From: Leptolyngbya sp. NIES-2104
Lineage (GTDB): Bacteria; Cyanobacteriota; Cyanobacteriia; Leptolyngbyales; Leptolyngbyaceae
DNA: 64,000 nt
Direction of reading: 5' to 3'
NCBI RefSeq assembly: GCF_001485215.1
Contig: NZ_BBWW01000003.1
Coordinates: 62,001-126,000 of the forward strand
Shown here: positions 8,987-17,203 of the stretch, piece by piece
How positions within the stretch are numbered: the stretch's first letter is position 1
How the letters are laid out: the number at the start of each line of letters is the position of its first letter
The notes under the pieces: generated by a model
The model's input: the letters and a program-made list of their open reading frames with translations, nothing else
Databases searched by the model: none
Told to the model about the DNA's origin: nothing
Program-made: the position numbers and the translations under genes

Positions 8987-9097
8987 AAGCTCTTTTCCTT
9001 TTGAATTTCAGAAGGGGGATCGTCGATCGCTAACGTCTTATTTATAACAACGGTTTTCTTTTGCGATCGCTTCCCCTGCCCAAAATTCAGCAGAATG

Positions 9098-9325
9098 CTA
9101 CTCAATGATTTCATCGTACTGGTCTGTATCTGTTTCCTGGCGCTGCCGCATCGATTCCAAGATTTCTTCTAGCGGTGTTTGGTCTAGCCACTGATGTCGA
9201 TCGCCGGTGTAATCTCCCTGCCCAAGCGTGAAATATTGAATAAATCGAATAGCATCCACCACTCCTAATGAGCTGATTAGGGCTTGATAACCTTGATTAA
9301 TAATTTCCTGCTGTGTTTTAGGCAT
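9098..9325 (-). CDS. Small acidic protein of unknown function downstream of the toxin
   Basis: 75 aa with a strongly acidic C-terminus (rich in Glu, Asp and Gln). It starts six bases after the stop of the PIN-domain toxin, so it belongs to the same transcript. I do not recognise the family. The N-terminal helix with IINQGYQALISSLGVVDAIR and the segment FIQYFTLGQGDY look folded. The size and position would suit a third component of the toxin-antitoxin operon, but no DNA-binding motif is visible. Confidence 0.55.
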   Translation of the reverse strand: MPKTQQEIINQGYQALISSLGVVDAIRFIQYFTLGQGDYTGDRHQWLDQTPLEEILESMRQRQETDTDQYDEIIE

Positions 9326-9331
9326 TGGAGA

Positions 9332-9721
9332 TTATGAGAATGTTTCGACACCTGAGTAGTCCAAGATCCTCTGATCTTGAGTCAATAGGGTTGAACCGTA
9401 GACTTTAGCTGTTGCAACGATGATCTGATCGGCTGGATCAGGATGAAATCCGGTCAGTCGAGTGGATTGGAGAACGATTGGAAGGCTGAGATCTAGTAGT
9501 TGTATGCCAGGATAAGCTAAAGCGAGTTCTAACCATTCGTCTACAGAGCAATCTAAGTTTAGTTTGTTTTTCTCAACCAATTTGGCAATTTCCCAGCAGG
9601 AGATAATGCTGATTCCAAGTCCACTCGATTGGTTTGCTTGAATGATTTCTAGATTTTGTGAAGAAAGTTTAGGATTCTCGTCAACCCACCAGATCCAAAT
9701 GTGTGTATCGAGGATGATCAT
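9332..9721 (-). CDS. VapC-type PIN-domain toxin
   Basis: 129 aa from ATG at 9721, which overlaps the antitoxin stop as ATGA. A longer in-frame start 15 bases upstream is less likely. PIN domains are Mg-dependent RNases; VapC toxins cut tRNA or rRNA until bound by their antitoxin. The acidic residues are in place: D5 in MIILDTHIWIW, E44 in SCWEIAKL, D98 in PADQIIVATA and D116 in LLTQDQRIL. The pair sits between hsdS and hsdR, so loss of the island could release the toxin. That addiction role is inferred. Confidence 0.88.
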   Translation of the reverse strand: MIILDTHIWIWWVDENPKLSSQNLEIIQANQSSGLGISIISCWEIAKLVEKNKLNLDCSVDEWLELALAYPGIQLLDLSLPIVLQSTRLTGFHPDPADQIIVATAKVYGSTLLTQDQRILDYSGVETFS

Positions 9722-9930
9722 GATGTTGCTTCCCAATCATCCGAGGCTACAGGTTCGTATGGATCGTCATATCGAAGTACTTTTCCTCTGAGAGATTTTT
9801 GTTCTGATGCGTTTTGTTTTGGAGAAGATTGTATGTCTTGCTTAAGAGAGTGCAAAATCATCTCAATGATGGCGATTCGATCCTGAACTGAGGATTTTTG
9901 CAGCTTTTCGAGGGTTTCTGAGTCGATCAT
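9718..9930 (-). CDS. VapB-like antitoxin
   Basis: 70 aa. It ends in an ATGA overlap with the PIN-domain toxin gene, the usual antitoxin-then-toxin order. The N-terminal helix (SETLEKLQKSSVQDRIAIIE) resembles short cyanobacterial antitoxins that precede PIN toxins. The C-terminal RYDDPYEPVASDDWEATS is acidic and likely wraps the toxin. No AbrB or RHH DNA-binding pattern is obvious. It starts 17 bases after the stop of hsdS, so it is probably co-transcribed with the RM genes. Confidence 0.75.
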   Translation of the reverse strand: MIDSETLEKLQKSSVQDRIAIIEMILHSLKQDIQSSPKQNASEQKSLRGKVLRYDDPYEPVASDDWEATS

Positions 9931-9947
9931 GGTTTGGTTTGATACGA

Positions 9948-11150
9948 TTATGCTTCAATTTTAAAGCGAATTCTTCCAGTAAGGAGTTGTTGCATCATGC
10001 CCTGTTTGATGGCTTGGGTTTTGGCGAGGCGGGTTTCGATCGCGGCGATTTCGGTATCCATGTCGGAGAGGATTTTTGCGATCGCGTGTTGTTCTTCTAG
10101 TCTAGGTACACTTAGCTCACATTTGGAAATCTGAGGAGCAGTTAGCTGCGGAACGCCTGTACTTTCATTAGCAAACTTGATTTGATGATTGATTAGTTCA
10201 GACAGAAAAAAGCTATCCACCTTACTTATGGGCTTTAGAACGATCAATCTACCAATCGCTACAAAAGGTGTAGCTCTGTAATATGAAACTCCAAGAGTGC
10301 CCCGCGCTGTTACAGTGATGCAATCGCCTTCGTACTCTTTAACTTTGCTATATCCGTAGATGCCACCATTGAATACAGAATTAGCGTAGATGGGATATGG
10401 ATGAATATCGTCATCAATTTCAGAATAATTACCTTTTACCAAATCTCTACCAGCGGTTATTTCAAATAAATCGCTAAGCCTCAATGTTTGCCATTCATCA
10501 CTAAATTCCAGCGATCGCTTTCTGCCTGTCAAAAGCTGCTGCATTGTGGCGGTTTTGAGGTGGCGCTTTTTGGTGATGAGAGAAGCGATCGAAGCAATCA
10601 GGGCATCGACATCAGAAAGGGCTTCGGCTATCGATCGTTGTTCGGAGAGTGGCGGAAACGGAACCCGTATGGATTTGATAATCAGCCCATTCAGATTTTC
10701 TTGATTTCCTGTATTGCTTAAAAGTCTAATTGTGTCGTACTGACTTACTAGATAATGAAATATGTAACCGTGATGTACATTTTGATTTAGTGCTATGGCT
10801 GCACAAGCTTGATTCGTTGACGCTTCAACACCAAGTCTTGCTATTTTCCCCCTAGTTTTACCTTGACCGTACATTGCCATTAGCAAAGTACCTGAAGGAA
10901 AGATCTTCGCTGCTGAGTTATTCAGTCCGTCTTGAGTAATGAATTGCTCTGCGCTGTGAATAGTATTGAAATCGATTTGAGTTGTTGTTATCCAAGGAAT
11001 ATCACCATTCCAATAAAGAGGATTAGTACGGCTAGGCGTTCCTCCTGAACTTACAAATCCAATATCACCAATGCTCTTTACTTCCCAATCTTCGGGAATT
11101 AGACCGATCGCCGTTTCTTTGTATCCTGTTCTTGCACGATCGCTACTCAT
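9948..11150 (-). CDS. hsdS: Type I restriction-modification specificity subunit S
   Basis: 400 aa. It has the two-TRD layout: first target-recognition domain about 10-165, central conserved helix 169-212 (LSEQRSIAEALSDVDALIAS, ATMQQLLTGRKR), second domain about 218-350, and a second conserved helix near the C-terminus (ILSDMDTEIAAIETRLAKTQ, MMQQLLTGRIRF). Each TRD reads half of a bipartite DNA site. The near-identical helix repeats can recombine to change specificity. The start overlaps the 3' end of the upstream DUF1016 gene by 8 bases. Confidence 0.95.
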   Translation of the reverse strand: MSSDRARTGYKETAIGLIPEDWEVKSIGDIGFVSSGGTPSRTNPLYWNGDIPWITTTQIDFNTIHSAEQFITQDGLNNSAAKIFPSGTLLMAMYGQGKTRGKIARLGVEASTNQACAAIALNQNVHHGYIFHYLVSQYDTIRLLSNTGNQENLNGLIIKSIRVPFPPLSEQRSIAEALSDVDALIASIASLITKKRHLKTATMQQLLTGRKRSLEFSDEWQTLRLSDLFEITAGRDLVKGNYSEIDDDIHPYPIYANSVFNGGIYGYSKVKEYEGDCITVTARGTLGVSYYRATPFVAIGRLIVLKPISKVDSFFLSELINHQIKFANESTGVPQLTAPQISKCELSVPRLEEQHAIAKILSDMDTEIAAIETRLAKTQAIKQGMMQQLLTGRIRFKIEA

Positions 11151-12198
11151 TCTCTTCCCCCTCCGATAACGCCGAATCTAACAACCGCTGCCAATCGTCG
11201 TCAGTTGGCAATAGCCCTCGATACTCCTCCGGTACCTCTGGATAAAGCTGATAGGTCGCCACACCGATCGGGTTCGCTTTCGACTTCAGACTAAACTCCA
11301 CTTCTAAGCGATCGCGCTCAGCACACAGAATGATCCCGATCGAAGGATTATCGTCCGGCGCACGTTCTCGATCGTTCAACACTTCTAAATAAAAATCCAT
11401 TTTGCCCGCATACTCAGGACGAAAACGCCCCGTTTTTAGCTCGATCGCTACCAAACACTTCAAAAAGCGGTGATAAAACAACAAATCCAAAAAATACTCG
11501 TTTTCTCCCAGCGTCAATCGATACCGACTACCTACAAAGCAAAATCCATAGCCCAACTCAACCAGAAAATCCTTCAACCGAGTGACTAACCCCCGTTCCA
11601 GCGCCCGCTCATACATCGGCTGAGTCACTTCTAAAAACTCTAGACTGTATTGACTTTTGAGCATTTCCTCAGCTTGTTCTGCGAAATGTTGGGGTAGCGT
11701 TGTCGAAAAATTATGGCTCTTATCTTGCAGGCTTACCTCATACGCTCCAGCCTTAATCTGGTTCAGCAGCACGTTCCTTGTCCAGCCAAGCCGAGCCGTT
11801 GCTTCTAGATAATAACGACGCGCTACTTCACCCTTGACCTTCTGCATAATCAGGATGTTATGACTCCAAGGAATTTCTGCGACAAGCTGTCGCAGAAATT
11901 CAGGCGCATCCGCATAGGTTTCATAAAACCGCTTAATATCCCAGAGATTTCGAGGTGAAAACCCAGTCATCTCCGGAAACTCGGTCTTTAGATCAGCCGA
12001 TAGCCGCTCTACGATCGCATTACCCCATCCCAACGCCTCTTGTCGATCGACCATCAGCTTCCCCAACGCCCAGTACAACCCAATCAGTGATCGATTAATC
12101 GATCGAGCCGCACTGATTCGACTTTGAACGACTTGGGCTTTAATCTCTCGCAAAAAGTCTTGATAAGCTGGATCAGAAGATGGAGTGATTGAACTCAT
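11143..12198 (-). CDS. DUF1016 family PDDEXK nuclease (YhcG-like), copy 2
   Basis: 351 aa, placed between hsdM and hsdS. The DUF1016_N region (ISAARSINRSLIGLYWALGK, FSPRNLWDIKRFYETYAD, IPWSHNILIMQK) is followed by the nuclease core FVGSRYRLTLGENEYFLDLLFYH, then LVAIELKTGRFRPEYAGKMD, with D and ExK in the expected order. Its stop overlaps the start of hsdS, and it begins 42 bases after hsdM. Insertion of this family into a type I operon is seen elsewhere. The acidic C-terminus and tight coupling suggest that it acts with the methylase complex or as a separate defence nuclease; the choice is open. Confidence 0.88.
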   Translation of the reverse strand: MSSITPSSDPAYQDFLREIKAQVVQSRISAARSINRSLIGLYWALGKLMVDRQEALGWGNAIVERLSADLKTEFPEMTGFSPRNLWDIKRFYETYADAPEFLRQLVAEIPWSHNILIMQKVKGEVARRYYLEATARLGWTRNVLLNQIKAGAYEVSLQDKSHNFSTTLPQHFAEQAEEMLKSQYSLEFLEVTQPMYERALERGLVTRLKDFLVELGYGFCFVGSRYRLTLGENEYFLDLLFYHRFLKCLVAIELKTGRFRPEYAGKMDFYLEVLNDRERAPDDNPSIGIILCAERDRLEVEFSLKSKANPIGVATYQLYPEVPEEYRGLLPTDDDWQRLLDSALSEGEENE

Positions 12199-12240
12199 TT
12201 TTTCTCCGATTTAATCGCATGATTCTCTCTGCAATGGGTT

Positions 12241-14682
12241 CTACCAAGTCAACCCCATCCGCCTCAAATGCTCATCTACCTTACTCGATAACGCTTCCAC
12301 CGTTTCCACAATCTGCGGCAACGGCTCCGCATACCTTTCTTCTAGCGTCTTCACCCGATTTGCTAACTGTTGCGTCACCCGCTCGATTTCAGACGCGATC
12401 GCTCCCTTTAAAGTCGCCTGCCATTTATCCTCAACTACCAGCGCTTTGATCTCGTCCCCGCTTAATCTCGGATACTGAGCAAACACCAATTGATCTAACT
12501 CGCTTTGGGCATCTTTTACCGCTTTCTTTGCCTCAGTTTCTCGATCGATGAATCCCAAACATTGCTTTAATACTGCCTGCTCCTCTTCTGCACTAACATC
12601 CCCTTTAATTTCCTTTAATCGCGCCATCACACTCGCTTTCGTTACCTTTCCCGCATCGGTTTGAGCCTCACTCAATAGCCCCTCTTCCCCGCTCTGTTCT
12701 TCGACCAGCGTTTCCAACTCCTGCGCGATCGCGTCCAACTCTGCCTGCAGTCGATCGAGTTCCTGCTGCTGTGGCTCAAAATACCGCTTCACAATCAAGC
12801 TCGGCGGAATCAAATCCGCTTTGTACTTATTCTTCTCAATGATCAAGTCCGGTGTCTCTTTCAGCTTCTCGCCTTTCTTCACTACCAATTGCCGCAACAC
12901 TTTACCCGCACTCCAGCCATCCTGCACCAACACATAAACATCATCCTGCATCGTCTCCGCCCAGTAATCCATCAAAATCTGATAGATGTCGTAGCGACTC
13001 AGCAAATCCGCCGCGACAAATCGATCGAGCAAATCTTCAGAAAGATGATAAATCAGTTCTTTGGGCTTATCTGCGATCGCAATTCCTTTTAAGCGATCGT
13101 CGTGATCGTTGCGCCAGTCTGTGTAAATTGCGAGAGTGCGATCGGCAAACTCGCTAAATTCCGAATGATTCAGAATCGTCGCTTTCACCTGACTCGCTTC
13201 GACCAAACTTTGGCTATATCCTTCTCGTCCACTGGGCGAAAACAACGTTTCCCGCAGATTTGGAAACACTCGCCAGTAAGCTTGTAGCGCATCGATATCG
13301 ACATTCGGAATTCCACCATTGAGATGAGCATCGAGATCATGCAAATCCTCTGGCTCACTCGAATCGATATAGCGCGGAATGTTGAGATTATAGTCATTCT
13401 TCTCGCTGGCAATCTCTTCGAGACTAATCGATCGACTGTAGCGCGGAATCTCAATCTGTCGAGTAAACACATCCACAATCTTGTGAATATCCTGGCTCCG
13501 CAATCGATTCTTATTGCCGTCTTTCATGAAGCCTTTACTCGCATCAATCATAAAGAGAGAAGTGCGATCGCTTGCTCCTGCCTTGTCAATCACAATGATG
13601 CACGCCGGAATCCCGGTTCCATAAAACAAATTCGCAGGCAGTCCAATAATCCCCTTAATGTATCCTTGCTGCACCAAGTTCCGTCGAATTCTGGCTTCTG
13701 CATTCCCACGAAATAGAACTCCATGCGGCAAAATCACCGCTGCCTTTCCTGTACTCTTGAGCGATTTAAGAATGTGCAGTAAAAAAGCATAATCGCCATT
13801 CTTATCCGGCGGAACACCATATTCAAACCGCTGAAACTCATCAGCGCTCAGATTCACGCCATTGCTCCAAGACTTATAAGAAAAAGGCGGATTCGCCACC
13901 GCAAAATCGAATGTTTTCAAGCCTCCATCTGCATTTTTCCAATACGGAGCCGCCAGCGTATTGTCCCGCCAAATCTCATGACTCGGATAGCCGTGCATAA
14001 ACATATTCATCCGCGCCAGCGCCCAAGTCGAGTTATCCATTTCTTGTCCATAAATGGTCAACCCACGCGGAGCCTCATCTGCCACCTTCAGCAACAGCGA
14101 TCCAGATCCACAAGTCGGGTCATAAACGGTCTGATCCTGCCGCGTCTCTTCCGTTATCCCGACCACCTTCGCCAGAATTCGCGAAACCTCTGCGGGCGTG
14201 TAGAATTGCCCCTTACTCTTGCCCGATTCCGTCGCAAAGTGCCGCATCAAATACTCATACGCATCGCCCAACAAATCATCGCCTTCCGCCCGATTTGCGC
14301 TCAAATCCATGCCATCAAAAATGGCGACCAGATTCGAGAGTCGATCGACCATTTCTTTCCCTTTGCCCAGCTTGTCCTCATCATTGAAGTCTGCAACATC
14401 AATCACGCCCTTCAGCCCGTTATCTTCTGCCAGTTCCCCAATAATCTTGTTAATCTTGTCACCAATTTCCTTGTCACCCTTCAGCGCCACCATATTCTTG
14501 AATGATCCGCCCTCTGGCACGACGATCATTCCATGCGGATCGCCTGCATACTTATCCGAGACATACTTCATGAACAACAGCGTCAGAACGTAATCTTTAT
14601 ACTGAGACGCATCCATCCCGCCACGCAGTTCATCGCAGCTAGACCACAGTGAGCGGTAAAGTTCAGTCTTCTTAACTGCCAT
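12241..14682 (-). CDS. hsdM: Type I restriction-modification DNA methyltransferase subunit M
   Basis: 813 aa, first gene of the island. HsdM_N helical domain at about 5-130. N6-adenine methyltransferase domain with AdoMet motif DPTCGSG at 188-194 and catalytic NPPF at 264-267. A long C-terminal region includes a coiled coil (QQELDRLQAELDAIAQELET) at about 640-720. It is longer than the classical subunit of about 520 aa because of this C-terminal extension, which may replace contacts normally made by HsdS. The end at 12241 (VDEHLRRMGLTW) is in frame and looks natural. Confidence 0.95.
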   Translation of the reverse strand: MAVKKTELYRSLWSSCDELRGGMDASQYKDYVLTLLFMKYVSDKYAGDPHGMIVVPEGGSFKNMVALKGDKEIGDKINKIIGELAEDNGLKGVIDVADFNDEDKLGKGKEMVDRLSNLVAIFDGMDLSANRAEGDDLLGDAYEYLMRHFATESGKSKGQFYTPAEVSRILAKVVGITEETRQDQTVYDPTCGSGSLLLKVADEAPRGLTIYGQEMDNSTWALARMNMFMHGYPSHEIWRDNTLAAPYWKNADGGLKTFDFAVANPPFSYKSWSNGVNLSADEFQRFEYGVPPDKNGDYAFLLHILKSLKSTGKAAVILPHGVLFRGNAEARIRRNLVQQGYIKGIIGLPANLFYGTGIPACIIVIDKAGASDRTSLFMIDASKGFMKDGNKNRLRSQDIHKIVDVFTRQIEIPRYSRSISLEEIASEKNDYNLNIPRYIDSSEPEDLHDLDAHLNGGIPNVDIDALQAYWRVFPNLRETLFSPSGREGYSQSLVEASQVKATILNHSEFSEFADRTLAIYTDWRNDHDDRLKGIAIADKPKELIYHLSEDLLDRFVAADLLSRYDIYQILMDYWAETMQDDVYVLVQDGWSAGKVLRQLVVKKGEKLKETPDLIIEKNKYKADLIPPSLIVKRYFEPQQQELDRLQAELDAIAQELETLVEEQSGEEGLLSEAQTDAGKVTKASVMARLKEIKGDVSAEEEQAVLKQCLGFIDRETEAKKAVKDAQSELDQLVFAQYPRLSGDEIKALVVEDKWQATLKGAIASEIERVTQQLANRVKTLEERYAEPLPQIVETVEALSSKVDEHLRRMGLTW

Positions 14683-14907
14683 TGAGTTTTAGCCCATTCA
14701 ACAAGAGTTCGAGATTCAGAGAACGCCCTCTAAAATCTTCAATCAAAGACTCTACCTTATTTCAATCGTTTTAGAGCAACAATCCCTGGCTTGGGACTCA
14801 TGGCGCAATCAATCCACAAATCTTGAAGCAAATTCTCGTATTTATGCCAAAATCTTTTATGATTTCACCAGCACGAGAAACGTTAACTTCCACCAAAAAT
14901 CTTCTAC

Positions 14908-14970
14908 TGATAACGTTGTCATTATTCGCAAAATTAGCGCCATAATTTTCTACTGACAACGTTGTCAGTA
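14908..14970. promoter_or_regulatory. Palindromes upstream of parA (candidate parS/operator)
   Basis: Two copies of the same box. TGATAACGTTGTCA at 14908-14921 has one mismatch between its arms. TACTGACAACGTTGTCAGTA at 14951-14970 is a perfect 20-base palindrome. The copies are 46 bases apart in the 366-base spacer between hsdM and parA. Palindromes before a parAB operon are typical of centromere sites (parS) or of the operator bound by ParB or ParA. A TCTAGAATT box, as seen near the rep genes, follows at 15025-15033. The rest of the spacer is A/T-rich with nothing else recognised. Confidence 0.6.
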
Positions 14971-15048
14971 CCTCAAATTTCTCACTCTAAAATCTTCCAT
15001 CAATCCTCTCAAAACCCTGAGCAGTCTAGAATTAGGAGCCTGTAGCCG

Positions 15049-15843
15049 ATGACCAAAATTATCGCGATCGCGAATCAAAAAGGAGGCGTTGCGAAAACCT
15101 CATCGACGATCGCAAATGCTTCTCTCATCAGTCAGAATAAGTCTTGTCTTGTGATTGACCTCGATCCACAAGGAAATCTCACAGACGGATTAGGAGTGCG
15201 CGAAATTTCAGATGACCAACTCACAGCTTACAACCTATTGGATCTGCGGCAAGACCCGAACGCCATTATTCTCTCAACTCCTTGGGGAATTGATCTGATT
15301 CCAACCGATATTGGACTCGCTCAGAAAGAATCCGAGCTAGTTGCCCTTCCTGACTCTCATTACATCCTAAAAGAGCAATTAAGCAAGCTAAATCAATACG
15401 ACTATATTTTGATCGATTGTCCCCCCTCACTCGGACGTTTAACTTACTCTGCTCTGACCGCTGCTGATCTCGTTCTTATCCCAGTTCAATGCCAGTATTT
15501 CTCAGCTAAGGGTTACAAACAGCTTCTCAGCACGATTCAAGCGGTACAGGCACGATCGAACCCCCAGTTAAGAATTCTCGGCGTTCTTCCCACAATGTCC
15601 GACAACACCAACATCAGTAAAGGTGCTTTAGTTTCACTCACAAAAGTTGAGGGCGTTAACGTCTTTCATTCCGTTCCTCGATCGATCAAATTCACCGAGT
15701 CACAGCTTGCGGGCGTTCCTATCGATCGTTACATTCAAGAGAATCACAGCACCAAGGAACGCGACGACCTAACTGAAAAGCTAATTGAACCGTACCAATC
15801 CGTCGTTGACCACCTATTGTCCCTAGAGGTGACTCATGCCTAA
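15049..15843 (+). CDS. parA: ParA family partition ATPase
   Basis: 264 aa. Deviant Walker A KGGVAKTS at 11-18 (MTKIIAIANQ just before it), Walker A' region VIDLDPQGNLTDGLG, and Walker B YDYILIDCPPSLG. This is a small ParA without an N-terminal HTH, of the type that forms dynamic ATP-bound gradients on the nucleoid to move ParB-bound plasmid copies. The ATG is preceded by AGGAG. The gene overlaps parB by 8 bases. The candidate parS/operator palindromes lie directly upstream. Confidence 0.95.
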   Translation: MTKIIAIANQKGGVAKTSSTIANASLISQNKSCLVIDLDPQGNLTDGLGVREISDDQLTAYNLLDLRQDPNAIILSTPWGIDLIPTDIGLAQKESELVALPDSHYILKEQLSKLNQYDYILIDCPPSLGRLTYSALTAADLVLIPVQCQYFSAKGYKQLLSTIQAVQARSNPQLRILGVLPTMSDNTNISKGALVSLTKVEGVNVFHSVPRSIKFTESQLAGVPIDRYIQENHSTKERDDLTEKLIEPYQSVVDHLLSLEVTHA

Positions 15844-16834
15844 GCCCAAGCTAGATATGTCCAATATGCTCGGAGACACCAAAACGATTCAGGTGCTCTC
15901 GGCATTAGAAGGTGGACTAAAAACAAAACAAGATCTCAATCAGGTTCTAACCCAAGTCGGTGTCTCGACTCAGGAAATCGATCCTCATCAGTTGCTATCC
16001 AGAGCAAAAAATCGCCCTCTTGATCCAGAAAAAATCAATGCTTTAATGCAGAGCATTAGAGAGATGGGAGTTTTGGAAGACCTAATTGCGAGACCCCATC
16101 CAACCGAAATCGGAAAATATGAGCTTCTAGCGGGTAGCCACCGCCGCGAATCCTGCATTCAGTTAGGAATTCTCGCTCCAACAAAAATTGTTCAGGTTGA
16201 TGATAAACTAGCCGCAAAAATTGCTGGCGCAACCAATGCCCACCGTAATCAGCTCAACGCGCTAGAAGAAGCGGACATGGTGCTAGAAGTACTGGCACTA
16301 GAACTAGAAATACCTGAAACAGAAGTAGAATCCCTACTCTGGCAGCACAGCAATAAAACGATCGACCCTGAAAGCTCCCAGTGGAAGGTGATCGAAACGG
16401 TTATGCCCACAGTGACAGGCGTAACGATTAACTCTTTCATTCGTCACTATCTCTCTTTAAGAAAACTGCCTCAAGATTTGCTTGATGCTGTTCGTTCTGG
16501 AAAACTGCATTACACCAAGGCGCAAAAGCTGATCCGACTGAAACAAAGCAAATTTGACCAAGAGCGGCAGGCGTTATTACAAGATGCGATCGCTGACAGC
16601 CTATCCATTAGTGATTTATCCGATCGCGTCGAGCAAGTCGTTTCCGCATTAGCATCTGACCAACCCCGCAAATCTGTCTCACCGCGTCGAGTAATGACTC
16701 GAAGAGTCAAAGCGATTTATCAACAAGTCGGACAGATTCAGCAGTGGGATGCAACCAGTCAGAAAGAAATAGAAAAGTTATTGACCAAACTAGAGGAAAA
16801 ACTTCACTCCTTGTCCAATTCAGCAAAAGACTAA
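15836..16834 (+). CDS. parB: ParB family partition protein
   Basis: 332 aa, translationally coupled to parA. The ParB N-terminal CTPase-type domain spans about 50-125 (RPLDPEKINALMQSIREMGV, then LLAGSHRRESCIQLGI, which replaces the classical GERR with GSHRR). A central helical DNA-binding segment (VTGVTINSFIRHYLSLRKLP, GKLHYTKAQKLIRLKQ) and a C-terminal helical dimerisation part follow. It binds parS and works with ParA to segregate the plasmid. Confidence 0.93.
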   Translation: MPKPKLDMSNMLGDTKTIQVLSALEGGLKTKQDLNQVLTQVGVSTQEIDPHQLLSRAKNRPLDPEKINALMQSIREMGVLEDLIARPHPTEIGKYELLAGSHRRESCIQLGILAPTKIVQVDDKLAAKIAGATNAHRNQLNALEEADMVLEVLALELEIPETEVESLLWQHSNKTIDPESSQWKVIETVMPTVTGVTINSFIRHYLSLRKLPQDLLDAVRSGKLHYTKAQKLIRLKQSKFDQERQALLQDAIADSLSISDLSDRVEQVVSALASDQPRKSVSPRRVMTRRVKAIYQQVGQIQQWDATSQKEIEKLLTKLEEKLHSLSNSAKD

Positions 16835-17203
16835 TGTTTCTGAAACAGGATCTTGGCTCCGTAAGGCTCTTTCGGCACTATAGTAGACCATTTCTCCAGA
16901 CAAAGTGGAGAGCAACTTCGATCCAAATCCAAGTGTGTAGGCATTGATTTAAATACGAGATCCGAAACTAAATCGATCGACCGTTTCTGAAAGTCTTGCT
17001 ATGAGCCGCCTTCAAAACCGCTCAATTACAAAATTTCTGCACGTTATTGGCTGAAATCTTTACAGGATAATTGTTTCACAGGATGATGTCGAAATAGATC
17101 GAGATCCGGAACTCAATCGACGAAACCCTATCTCCAATTTTGCTCAACCCGCCTTGTCATAGACCCTTATTCCGGCTGCTTACCAATGTGTAAAGTCAAC
17201 CTG
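16835..17203. other. Spacer between parB and the recombinase with an imperfect direct repeat
   Basis: No gene seen. GAGATCCGAAACTAAATCGA at 16957-16976 recurs imperfectly as GAGATCCGGAACTCAATCGA at 17101-17120, 144 bases apart. A small hairpin TCTCCA...TGGAGA lies near 16893-16911 and could end parB transcription, though no T-run follows. The repeats lie just beyond the 3' end of the recombinase gene, so a recombination site is possible. Confidence 0.3.

Noticed and set aside
12189-14593. Plus-strand open frames antisense to hsdM
   Set aside because: Low-complexity, Ser/Pro-rich translations with no starts or ribosome sites; hsdM is intact on the other strand.
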